The notes under the pieces are model-generated. The model did no database searches and was not told where the DNA came from. It saw only the letters and a list, made by a program, of their open reading frames with translations. From Deltaproteobacteria bacterium (lineage in GTDB: Bacteria > Myxococcota_A > Polyangia > Polyangiales > Ga0077539), in the NCBI GenBank assembly GCA_016704445.1, contig JADJAE010000024.1, forward strand, positions 43,994 to 107,993: 64,000 bases of DNA, in the 5' to 3' direction. This document shows positions 42,732 through 50,773 of the stretch, in pieces. Position 1 is the stretch's first letter. Each line of letters starts with the position of its first letter. The position numbers and the translations under genes are program-made.

Positions 42732-43328
42732 TCAGTCGAGACCGTCGCCCCGGCGCATCGCCGCCTCCGCGCCCTCCGCCAGCAGAGCCGCCCGAGTGGC
42801 CTCGCCGAACTCACGGACGAAGCGCGCGGCCCAGCCCTCGCGCTCCATGAGCTCCGCCACCGCGGTCGGGACCAGCGAGCGCCAGTCGCCACCCGTCGCC
42901 AGCGCCCGGCGCACCATGGTGCCGTCCACCCGAACCCGCCGGGATGGGTCGAGCAGCGCCACCGGGTGCACCACCGTGTATCGGTCCATCAACAGCGAGC
43001 GCACGTAGGCGTTGGCGGTCACGTAGTAGTCCAATGGACCCAGCATCCCGGCGACCATCTCCGCCCACCGCGGGCCGTCTCCCAGGTCGTTCACCCGGAC
43101 CATGGAATAGCCCGGACGCCCGTCAAGGGTCGCGTCGATCATCCTCTCCGTCTCCTCCGCGGTGAAGGGGTTGTCGAGGTCGTAGCGGTTGGCGCTGCCC
43201 ACCCCGATGACCACCGACTCCGCCCGGTCGAGCAGGGCGTGCAGCACCGCGGCGTGCCCGAGGTGCACGGGCTTCCACCGGGCGATCATGGCGATGCGCG
43301 ACGCGCGCTCTGGGAGGGTGACGGTCAC
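42732..43328 (-). CDS. NadM-like nucleotidyltransferase (NMN adenylyltransferase)
   Basis: A 198-residue cytidylyltransferase-superfamily enzyme. The ATP motif MIARWKPVHLGHAAVL (GRFQPxHxGH in the archaeal NadM family), VIGVGSANRYDLDNPFTAEETERMI (compare GSAQ...NPFTAGER) and the late VDGTMVRRAL (ISGTxxR) point to nicotinamide-nucleotide adenylyltransferase of the archaeal type rather than bacterial NadD. Some bacterial NadM proteins also carry a Nudix domain; this one does not. It may take part in NAD salvage. Confidence 0.8.
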   Translation of the reverse strand: MTVTLPERASRIAMIARWKPVHLGHAAVLHALLDRAESVVIGVGSANRYDLDNPFTAEETERMIDATLDGRPGYSMVRVNDLGDGPRWAEMVAGMLGPLDYYVTANAYVRSLLMDRYTVVHPVALLDPSRRVRVDGTMVRRALATGGDWRSLVPTAVAELMEREGWAARFVREFGEATRAALLAEGAEAAMRRGDGLD

Positions 43329-43350
43329 GAGGCGGGGAGAGGGAGAGGGC

Positions 43351-44859
43351 TCAGATGCAGGTGCCCGTGGAGGTGTCGCAGCTGCGCCCCGAGGAGCACA
43401 CGGCGCTCGACGTGCAGCCGCAGAAGGCCGAGCGGGCGCCCGAACGGGGGTAGCACTGGTAGCCCGCGCCGCAGTTGGTGCTCGGGCCGCACTCGCAGCG
43501 GCTCGTCGACGCGTTGCACGAGCTGCCCGCCGAGCAGGTGGACGCCCCCGCGGTGCACGCCCCGGAGCACTCGCCGGTCGAGGAGACGCACTGGTAGGCG
43601 CCGCAGATCGCGGTGGGGTTGACGTTGCAGTTCGGGTAGCAGATGCCGATCGATCCGTCGGTCGACACGTCCAGGCAGATGTACCCGGTGCGGCACTGCC
43701 CCAGCGTCCCCGGCGTGCAGTCGCGCATGCAGATGAGCTGCCCGCCGTTGGGGATGCAGAGGCCCGTGTCTCCCGCGCAGGGGTCGCCCGCCGCCGCCCC
43801 GGAGGGGCAGCCGAAGATGCAGTAGCCCCCCATGAAGCCGCCGCCCGACGTGAGGCACGCGCCCCCGGCGCCGCAGTCGCTGTCGCGCACGCAAGGGCCG
43901 CCCGCCATGCCGGTCACCGTCGGGGTGATGCACGCCCCCGCGCTGCACACCTGGCCGGTGGCGCAGCGGTTGTTGCAGCGGCCGCAGTGGGTGAGGTCGC
44001 GGGTCACGTCGGTGCACGTCCCGCCGCAGACGACGCGGGGCGGCGCGCAGGGCGTCACGCAGGTGCCCGCGGTGCAGAGCTGGCCGGCGCCGCAGCGGAA
44101 GTTGCAGCGGCCGCAGTTGCCGATGTCGTTGAGGACGTTGGTGCAGCTCGAGCCGCACATCTGGTTGGGCGCCGGGCAGGTGCTGATGCAGGTGCCGCCG
44201 TTGCACACCTGGCCCCCGCCGCAGGCCCGGCCGCAGGAGCCGCAGTTGGCGCCGTCGGAGGCGGTGTTGACGCAGGCGGAGCCGCAGAGGGTCGCGCCCA
44301 CCGGGCACACGCAGCGGCCCGCGGAGCAGGCGGTGCCGGCGGGGCAGGCGGTGCCGCAGGCGCCGCAGTTGGCGTTGTCCGAGGAGGTGTCGGTGCAGCT
44401 CCCGCCGCAGTTCATGCGAGGGGCGCTGCAGCCCGAGACGTCCATGCAGCGGCCCACGGAGCAGACCTGCGTGGAGGTGCAGCGCGTGCCGCAGGCGCCG
44501 CAGTTGGACTCGTCCGTCGCGGTGTCACGACAGAAGGCGCCGCAGAGCGCGAGCCCGGTCGGACAGGTCATCATCATGGGGACATCCACCGGAGGCGGGG
44601 GCATGTCGATCGGAGGCGGGGGGTTGTCCACCGGCGCCACAGGCGTGTCGGTGGGAGCCACGGGGACGTCCATCGCCACGACGGGAGTGTCCATCGCGAC
44701 CACCGGGGTGTCGGTCGAGGGGCCGCCGTCCGCGGTCGCCGGGGCGTCGGAGGGGCCGGAGTCGAAGTCACTGAGAACGCCGATGCCGCGAGGAGTACAG
44801 GCCGAGATGCCAGCCAGGAGCAGGACGACTGCGAGCGTCCTCGGGTGTGCGTTGAACAT
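43351..44859 (-). CDS. Cys-rich modular lipoprotein
   Basis: A 502-residue lipoprotein with lipobox AGISAC. After an Asp/Pro/Thr spacer with DVPV and PPPP units (residues about 20-90) come at least five repeats of some 38 residues, each with the core C-x-x-x-C-x-[DN]...NCGxCGxxC......CSxGxC. This is the myxobacterial 'stigma'-type Cys repeat. A distinct Cys-rich C-terminal part follows (CxxDSDCGAGGAC and similar). It is probably an adhesive or structural surface protein. The start at 44859 is preceded by GAGG. Confidence 0.8.
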   Translation of the reverse strand: MFNAHPRTLAVVLLLAGISACTPRGIGVLSDFDSGPSDAPATADGGPSTDTPVVAMDTPVVAMDVPVAPTDTPVAPVDNPPPPIDMPPPPVDVPMMMTCPTGLALCGAFCRDTATDESNCGACGTRCTSTQVCSVGRCMDVSGCSAPRMNCGGSCTDTSSDNANCGACGTACPAGTACSAGRCVCPVGATLCGSACVNTASDGANCGSCGRACGGGQVCNGGTCISTCPAPNQMCGSSCTNVLNDIGNCGRCNFRCGAGQLCTAGTCVTPCAPPRVVCGGTCTDVTRDLTHCGRCNNRCATGQVCSAGACITPTVTGMAGGPCVRDSDCGAGGACLTSGGGFMGGYCIFGCPSGAAAGDPCAGDTGLCIPNGGQLICMRDCTPGTLGQCRTGYICLDVSTDGSIGICYPNCNVNPTAICGAYQCVSSTGECSGACTAGASTCSAGSSCNASTSRCECGPSTNCGAGYQCYPRSGARSAFCGCTSSAVCSSGRSCDTSTGTCI

Positions 44860-44973
44860 CGAGTTCCTCAGTGCGAAGTGAAGGGGAAGAGCAGCGTGGG
44901 GCAATGGTGCCGCAGGGTAGTGGGATCGCCAGGACCTTCAAGATATCGACCGACCACGATCAGCCCCGGGGCG

Positions 44974-45588
44974 TCAGTCGTCGTCGTCGTCGTGCTCGAG
45001 CACCTTCACGATGCGCTCGGGCATCCCCCGGCCGAAGACCGACGCCGCGTGCCAGCAGAGCACCACGCCCAGCGCTCCCAGCGCGAGGGCCGCCCCCACC
45101 ACGGGAGCGCCGCCGCGATCGCGCAGCCGCACGATGGGTAGCACCAGGGCGACGATGGGCGCGAGGGACATGCTGGCGATGAGCGGGCGCGTGGCCATCA
45201 TCGTCGGCGCCGTGCGGCGAGAGCGGAGGAGCGAGAGGAGGAAGATCCCGGCGCCTGGGAGGAGCCACGCGCTCAGGCGGCCTCGCAGGGCGGGGTAGGT
45301 GCCCATGAGGAGGTCCCACGGGCGCACGGTGACGTTGGTGAGGAACTCTCCGTCGACGCGCATCGTGAGCCCGCCGAGGAGGGGCAGGCCCAGCGCGCCG
45401 AGGAAGCAGAGCCCGGCGAGGAGCACCGAGAGCCGGCCGCTCGACCACCAGCGGGCCAGCTCGGAGGCGGGGGCCTCGGCGTGCGCGTGGCCCACCGCGG
45501 CGGGTTCGCCCGCGTCGAAGGCGCACGCCGCGCAGTGGCCATCGACGGGCTTCTCGGCGCCGCAGCGCGCGCAGACGGTCTCGCTCAT
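44974..45588 (-). CDS. Membrane protein with N-terminal zinc ribbon
   Basis: A 204-residue protein of unknown function: an N-terminal CARCGAEK...CAAC zinc ribbon (residues 6-22), then four hydrophobic segments (about 52-72, 105-122, 132-150, 160-180) and an acidic His/Asp tail (EHDDDDD). It lies five bases from the acetyltransferase gene downstream of it on the map, on the same strand. Confidence 0.65.
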   Translation of the reverse strand: MSETVCARCGAEKPVDGHCAACAFDAGEPAAVGHAHAEAPASELARWWSSGRLSVLLAGLCFLGALGLPLLGGLTMRVDGEFLTNVTVRPWDLLMGTYPALRGRLSAWLLPGAGIFLLSLLRSRRTAPTMMATRPLIASMSLAPIVALVLPIVRLRDRGGAPVVGAALALGALGVVLCWHAASVFGRGMPERIVKVLEHDDDDD

Positions 45589-45593
45589 GGGTC

Positions 45594-46148
45594 TCAGCGG
45601 AACTCCCTGGACAGCAGCCCGTAGCGCCAGTGGTCGACGAAGACGTTGCCCACCGGGCGGTCTTCCCGGAGCGTCCCCTCGCGGGCGAAGCCCAGCTTCT
45701 CCAGCACGCGCGCGCTCGCCCCGTTGCCCACCGCCACGTCCGCCCTGACCTTGTGCAGCCTCAACGTATCGAAGGCGTAGCGCAGCATCGAGCGCGCCGC
45801 CTCCCCCGCGTAGCCGTTGCCCTCGCGGTCACTGCGCACCCAGTACCCGAGCTCCGCCTGCCGTCGCCGCGAGTCGACGCCGTCGAGTTCGACGTTGCCC
45901 ACCAGCGCGCCGCTCTCCCGCTCGAACACGCCGAGGCGCACCGTGCGCCCGGCCAGCCACTGCTCACGGCCCACCTTCACGAAGCGCCGCGCGTGGTCGA
46001 GCTCGACCATCTCGCGAGGCCAGGACATGTAGCGACCCAGCGACTCTCGTGAGGCCATCACCACCAGCAGCAGCTCTCGCGCCTCCTGCATCACCAGCGG
46101 GCGGAGCTGCAGTCGGGGCGTGTTCGCGAAGGTGAACGGCGGCAGCAT
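45594..46148 (-). CDS. RimJ/RimL-type GNAT N-acetyltransferase
   Basis: A 184-residue acetyltransferase of the RimJ/RimL group. It shows the typical TPRLQLRPLVMQEARELL start, GNVELDGVDSRRRQAELGYWV, the acetyl-CoA loop REGNGYAGEAARSMLRYAF, and HKVRADVAVGNGASARVLEKLGFAREG. The start at 46148 (MLPPF) is preferred to a longer frame. Likely target is an N-terminal or small-molecule amine; no partner is visible. Confidence 0.87.
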   Translation of the reverse strand: MLPPFTFANTPRLQLRPLVMQEARELLLVVMASRESLGRYMSWPREMVELDHARRFVKVGREQWLAGRTVRLGVFERESGALVGNVELDGVDSRRRQAELGYWVRSDREGNGYAGEAARSMLRYAFDTLRLHKVRADVAVGNGASARVLEKLGFAREGTLREDRPVGNVFVDHWRYGLLSREFR

Positions 46149-46291
46149 CGCTGTGAGGTACCGGCAGAAGGGAGGAGGAGAGACGGAGGAGGACCTTGCG
46201 TCGGGTGGTGAGGATGAAGCACCGCGCCCCCGCTTGCACGCAAACATCCGGCAGCGCCCCCGTGTTATGGGCACCGCCCGGCGAATACCCC

Positions 46292-47236
46292 ATGGAACCC
46301 CTCACCGCCTCCGAGCTCCTCGCCCGCTGGTTCTGGCCCCACTACCCCGCGGACGTGCGGGCGGCGCCCTTCCTCCACCGAGACGTCGACGCCAACCCGG
46401 GCAACAACCCCGCGCTCCCCGCGGCGCTCGCCGAGGCCGCGGAGCTGTTCGCCGCCAACGCCGCCGGGCTCTTCGGGGAGGCGCTGCCCTTCACCGACGC
46501 CGGGGTCGCCACCCTCGCCCGGGCGCTCACCAGGGCGAGGCGCGACGAGTGGATGGCGCAGAGCGACCCGGCCTCGCCGGACAGCCATTTCGTGCAGGTG
46601 ATCGTTCACGCCGCGGCCTACCTCGGCGAGGTCATGGTGCGGGCGCACGGCGCGCGCTGGGAGATCCGCCGGCCGCTCTGGGAGTCGGTCATCCACCGGC
46701 GGCGCGGCGGCACCGTCAGCCCCTTCCACTGGCTCCTGAAGAGCCTCGCCGACGACTCGGTCGACGAGCTCGCCCTCGCCTCGCGCTGGCACATCCACGT
46801 CGAGCTGCACGACCTCGACCTCGACGGACTGCCTGTCATCGCGCCGGAGAAGAGGCTCCCGGGGCTCAAGCACCCCACCTACGACCTGCTGGTGAAGTAC
46901 CTGCACCAGCACCTGCCCGAGCTGAAGGACGTGGGCGAGGGCTTCCCCTCCGCGGCGGAGTTCACCGAGCGTCGCTTCGAGTCGCTGTCCTTCGAGCGGC
47001 TGCACGGCGGGCGCGTCGTGGCCCTGCACGGGCTCATCCCCGCGGCGGGCGAGCGGCCCCCGGTGGTGGAGGTCTCGTGGATGACCGGGCGGGGCTTCGA
47101 CCACGCGGACACGATCCCCTGCGACCCGGGCGTGGCGTACTTCGGCCGCGCCGTGAACGACGAGCTGATCGAGATCACCGTCGCCTGGCAGGGAAAGCCG
47201 CACACGCACCGGCTCTCGATTCGCGGGCACGCGTAG
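46292..47236 (+). CDS. Conserved hypothetical protein
   Basis: A 314-residue soluble protein with no signal peptide. The middle (HFVQVIVHAAAYLGEVMVRAHGARWEIRRPLW, written here only in part) has the helix-Tyr-Leu-Gly-Glu...G-x-x-W pattern of small DUF3806/DUF6278-like proteins, but I am not certain of the assignment. The C-terminal 90 residues are beta-rich. It is divergent from the acetyltransferase gene. Confidence 0.55.
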   Translation: MEPLTASELLARWFWPHYPADVRAAPFLHRDVDANPGNNPALPAALAEAAELFAANAAGLFGEALPFTDAGVATLARALTRARRDEWMAQSDPASPDSHFVQVIVHAAAYLGEVMVRAHGARWEIRRPLWESVIHRRRGGTVSPFHWLLKSLADDSVDELALASRWHIHVELHDLDLDGLPVIAPEKRLPGLKHPTYDLLVKYLHQHLPELKDVGEGFPSAAEFTERRFESLSFERLHGGRVVALHGLIPAAGERPPVVEVSWMTGRGFDHADTIPCDPGVAYFGRAVNDELIEITVAWQGKPHTHRLSIRGHA

Positions 47237-47279
47237 AGGAGTTCGCGCGGCGCGAGGCCCCGTGTAGGCTCCGAGGCCT

Positions 47280-48335
47280 ATGGCAACCGCCTCTCTCCGC
47301 CTTCGCGGCCTCTTCGTCCTCGGCCTCCTCAGCGCCGCCTGTGGCAGCACCATCACCCCGGTGATCGACCCCACCGACGACGTCGGCGAGGCCGAAGACC
47401 GAGGCGCTCCGACGGAGCAGGACGCCGCCGCGCCGGTCGACACGGGCACCCCGACCGACACGGGCACGCCCACCGACACGGGCAACCCGACGCCCATCGA
47501 CGTCGTCACGCCCCCCATCGACGCACCGACGCCCCTCGACGTCGTCACGCCCCCCATCGACGCACCGACGCCCATCGACTCTGGGATGACGGGCCAGTGT
47601 CTCAGCAACTCCGACTGCGGCCGCTCGCAGTTCTGCTCGGCCGCGTCGTGCGATGGACCGGGGCGCTGCGAGGCGCGGCCGATGGGCTGCGCGACGGTGT
47701 ACCTCCCGGTCTGCGGCTGCGACGGGCGGACCTACGGCAACACCTGCGAGGCCGCCGCGAGCGGGGCCCGGGTGCGAGACCGCGGCGCCTGCGCAACCGC
47801 CGTGGACGCGGGCGCTCCTCGCGATGTCCCCCCGGTCGACTCGGGGATCTCGGTGTGCGCGACCATCCGTTGCAGCGCGACCACGGCGTGCTGCGACGTG
47901 CCGGGGGCTCCGGCCTACGGCGGCTGCTACCCGCGCACCTGCACCACCTGCTGCGTGGCCCCGACGCGCGACGCGGGCGTCACGGACGCCCCGACGGGCC
48001 GCTGCCTCAGCAACTCCGACTGCGACGCGCGGGCCCAGTACTGCGCGGGCACCGGCTGCGGGACCACCGGCACGTGCCAGCCCCGGCCGACCCTCTGCAA
48101 CAGCCTGTACAGCCCGGTCTGCGGCTGCGACGGCAACACCTACTCCAACAGCTGCGTGGCGCAGGCCTCGGGCACGCGCGTGGCCTCGAGCGGCACCTGC
48201 GTCACCACCCGCGACTCGGGCATCTCGCCCTGCGCCCTCGTCCGGTGCTCGGCGGGGCAGTCGTGCTGCGACGCCCCGGGCAGCCGCAACTACGGCCGCT
48301 GCTACGACACCCGCTGCCTCGCCTGCTGCATGTGA
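47280..48335 (+). CDS. Lipoprotein with two Kazal-type protease-inhibitor domains
   Basis: A 351-residue lipoprotein with lipobox LLSAAC and a spacer of DTGTPT and TPPIDAP repeats. Two tandem copies of a larger unit follow, each with an ED-like start (CLSNSDC), a Kazal-type domain (CATVYLPVCGCDGRTYGNTC near residues 133-171; CNSLYSPVCGCDGNTYSNSC near 268-307) and a CC-rich tail. Kazal domains inhibit serine proteases, so it may guard the cell surface against the organism's own or rival secreted proteases. A TAGGCT -10-like box lies just upstream. Confidence 0.83.
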   Translation: MATASLRLRGLFVLGLLSAACGSTITPVIDPTDDVGEAEDRGAPTEQDAAAPVDTGTPTDTGTPTDTGNPTPIDVVTPPIDAPTPLDVVTPPIDAPTPIDSGMTGQCLSNSDCGRSQFCSAASCDGPGRCEARPMGCATVYLPVCGCDGRTYGNTCEAAASGARVRDRGACATAVDAGAPRDVPPVDSGISVCATIRCSATTACCDVPGAPAYGGCYPRTCTTCCVAPTRDAGVTDAPTGRCLSNSDCDARAQYCAGTGCGTTGTCQPRPTLCNSLYSPVCGCDGNTYSNSCVAQASGTRVASSGTCVTTRDSGISPCALVRCSAGQSCCDAPGSRNYGRCYDTRCLACCM

Positions 48336-48395
48336 GCGCGTCGGCGCTTTACCTTCCCCCGTAATCTCCCGCTCTCCTGATCGTTGCTGCCGGTC

Positions 48396-48423
48396 TCCGG
48401 CCCGTGTTACCGGGTGGGCCGGA
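48396..48423 (+). promoter_or_regulatory. Hairpin just upstream of the holB start
   Basis: TCCGGCCC (48396-48403) and GGGCCGGA (48416-48423) form a perfect 8-bp stem with a 12-base loop, ending five bases before the ATG. It would mask the ribosome-binding region or act as a terminator for the preceding gene; there is no T-tract. Confidence 0.5.
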
Positions 48424-48428
48424 CCCCA

Positions 48429-49481
48429 ATGACCGAACCGCTGTTGCAGGGCTTTCGTTCGGTGCGCGGCCACGAGGCCGCGATCGGGCTCCTGCGCCGT
48501 GCGATCGTCCAGCGCCGCACCGCCAGCGCCTACCTCTTCTCGGGCCCGCTGGGTGTCGGGAAGGACCGGGTGGCCCACGCGCTCGCGCAGACCATGAACT
48601 GCACCGCCCGCGAGACCCCGGCGAACGACGCCTGCGGCGAGTGCACCAACTGCCGACGCATCGCGAACGGACAGTTCGCCGACCTGCTGGTGGTGAAGCG
48701 CGAGTTTCGCGACTCGACCTCGGCCCGCGACCGGGAGAGCGACGAGCCCGACGACAAGAAGCTGCGCCAGGAGATCGTCGTCGAGCAGATGAAGCCGATC
48801 ATGGCGAGCGTGGCCTTCCGCCCCCACGAGGGCGGCACCCGCTGGATCATCATCCGCGAGGCCGACCGGCTGCACCCGAACGCCGCCAACAAGCTGCTGA
48901 AGACCCTGGAGGAGCCTCCCGCGGAGACGCACTTCGTGCTGCTCTCGCACCGCCCCTCGGCGCTGCTGCCCACCATCCGATCGCGCTGCCAGACGGTGAA
49001 CTTCGGCCTGCTCGACGAGCCCGACGTGCGCGCCGTGCTGGAGGGCCTGGAGCTCACCCCGGAGCACATCACCGAGCTGCTCCCGCTCGCCGAGGGCAGC
49101 GTCGGGCGGGCGCTCATCTACAAGGACCCGAAGCACCTCGCGGCCAGGAAGAAGCTGCTGGAGGAGATCCTCTCGGCGCTGCGGGTGACCGGCGTCGCCG
49201 TCGGGGGCTTCGTCGAGCTCGCCACCCGCTACAAAGACCCGCCGGAGAAGCCCGACCAGTTCGGCCGCGCGGCGCTCGACGAGACCCTCGCGCTCCTCTA
49301 CCGCCACCTGCGCAACGAGGCGCTTACCTCCTCGGGTAAAGCCCCTCGCCAGTCACTGGTCAACGCCCACCGCGCGGAGATCGTCCGGGAGACCATGGAC
49401 CTGCTCGACGGCGCCACCAGCTTCAACGTCGGGATGCAGCTCCAGAACATGCTCGTCCGCCTCCGTGAGGTTCGCCCGTGA
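48429..49481 (+). CDS. holB: DNA polymerase III delta' subunit
   Basis: Clamp-loader subunit of the replisome. The 350-residue AAA+ protein shows GHEAAIGLLRRAI, a Walker A-like GPLGVGKDRVA (near residue 40), the zinc module CGECTNC (near 72), the DEXX-equivalent IIIREADRLHPNAANKLLKTLEEPP and sensor 1 LLSHRPSALLPTIRSRCQ (SRC motif). The ATG at 48429 is chosen over an upstream frame. An exact TACC-N6-GGTA motif lies at 49325. Its stop overlaps ricT (GTGA). Confidence 0.93.
   Translation: MTEPLLQGFRSVRGHEAAIGLLRRAIVQRRTASAYLFSGPLGVGKDRVAHALAQTMNCTARETPANDACGECTNCRRIANGQFADLLVVKREFRDSTSARDRESDEPDDKKLRQEIVVEQMKPIMASVAFRPHEGGTRWIIIREADRLHPNAANKLLKTLEEPPAETHFVLLSHRPSALLPTIRSRCQTVNFGLLDEPDVRAVLEGLELTPEHITELLPLAEGSVGRALIYKDPKHLAARKKLLEEILSALRVTGVAVGGFVELATRYKDPPEKPDQFGRAALDETLALLYRHLRNEALTSSGKAPRQSLVNAHRAEIVRETMDLLDGATSFNVGMQLQNMLVRLREVRP
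49325..49338. other. TACC-N6-GGTA motif inside holB
   Basis: TACC-TCCTCG-GGTA with flanks CTTACC...GGTAAAG. It is read as CTT ACC TCC TCG GGT AAA, using three codons (CTT, GGT, AAA) that are rare in this gene. Confidence 0.6.
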
Positions 49482-50694
49482 GCGAGCGCCGCCCGTCCCG
49501 CCGCCCTCCGCCGCCCCCGCAGGGAGCCGACGCGACGCGCCCTCCCGCGAGGCCCTCGAAGCCCCCGCCGAGGCCCTCGAAGCTGCTACCACCCCCGACC
49601 GCCGCTCGCCCCTCGAAGGCCCCGCCGCCGCCCGGCGCGCGCCCCTCGAAGGCCCCGCCGCCGCCCGGGAACGCGCCCCTCGAAGGCCCCGCCGCCGCCG
49701 CAGCCGTCGTCGCCCGCCCCTCGAAGCCGCCGCCCCCCCGCCGCGACCGCCCCCGCCGCCGGTCGAGCCCCGGCGGGTGCACCTGCCCCTGGAGAGCTTC
49801 GCGGCGGACGTCGATCCCTACGGCGAGCCGGAGTTTCCCGACGACGCCTCCCCCGCCAGCGCCGTGCTGATGAACGTCGCGCTGGTGCGCGTCGCCGACG
49901 CCTCCCGGGCCACCCTCGCCGACGCCGGGACGCTCCTTCTGCGCAAGGGCGACACGGTGCTCGTCGAGGCCGACCGCGGGGTCACCATGGCCGTCGTGGC
50001 CTTCCCCTCCCGGAGGCAGCTCGTCGAGTCGAGGATGGTCCCCCGCATCGTGCGCCGCTCGGACGAGGGCGACCTCAAGGCCGAGGCCCGCGCGCGGCTC
50101 AAGGAGGCCGAGGCGGTGCGCACCACCTCCGCCCTGCTGCGCTCGCTCGACCTCCCCGCCAAGGTGCTGCGGGTGGAGATCTCCCGCACCGGCCAGCGCG
50201 TGGTGGTGCACCTCTCCAGCGAGGATCGCATCGAGCTGCGAGAGCTCGGCCGACAGCTCAACCAGGCGCTCCGCAGCCGGGTGGAGATCCGCCACGTGGG
50301 CGCCCGCGACGCCGCCAAGGCCATCGGGGGCGTCGGCCCCTGCGGGCTGCAGCTCTGCTGCAACACCTTCCTCGCGGACTTCGCCCCGGTGTCCATCCGC
50401 CACGCCAAGGAGCAGGGCCTCGCGCTCAAGCCCGAGCGGGTGAGCGGCGTGTGCGGCCGCCTCATGTGCTGCCTCGTCTACGAGGACGCCTTCTACCGCT
50501 CGCAGCGCTCGCTCTTCCCCAAGCCCGGCAAGCGGGTGCTCACCCCCAAGGGCGAGGGCCGGGTGCGCGACGTCGACGTGCTCGCCCGCACCGTGCGCGT
50601 GGCGCTCACCGACGCCGGGGTGGAGACCTTTCCGGTGGATGCGCTATTACCAGCGGCGCCGCCCGCGGCGGGAACTCCCACCGCTCCCCCGTAG
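49478..50694 (+). CDS. ricT: PSP1-domain protein, RicT (YaaT) homologue (frameshift in the Pro-rich N-terminus)
   Basis: In Bacillus, RicT is part of the Fe-S RicAFT complex that controls RNA processing. About 405 residues. The N-terminal 100 residues are RPSKAPPPPG repeats, read in one frame from the GTG at 49478; the body is in the next frame, the change falling at the C7 run 49733-49739 (one C probably missing). The PSP1 body shows GPCGLQLCCNTFLADF and VSGVCGRLMCCLVYED, the conserved Cys-rich signature. holB before it and metG-tatD after it match the Firmicutes order, supporting the identity. The Pro/Lys-rich extension is unlike Bacillus RicT. Confidence 0.87.
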
Positions 50695-50773
50695 CTTCAT
50701 TCCCTCTCCCACCGTCTGCCACCGCCGCGCGTTGACCTTCACCGCCGGTGGAGACCCCACGAAGATCGCCACC

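Noticed and set aside
43683..43696. Further copy of the dispersed motif (TACC-CGGTGC-GGCA)
   Set aside because: It has a mismatch in the core and lacks the shared flanks, so it was not counted.
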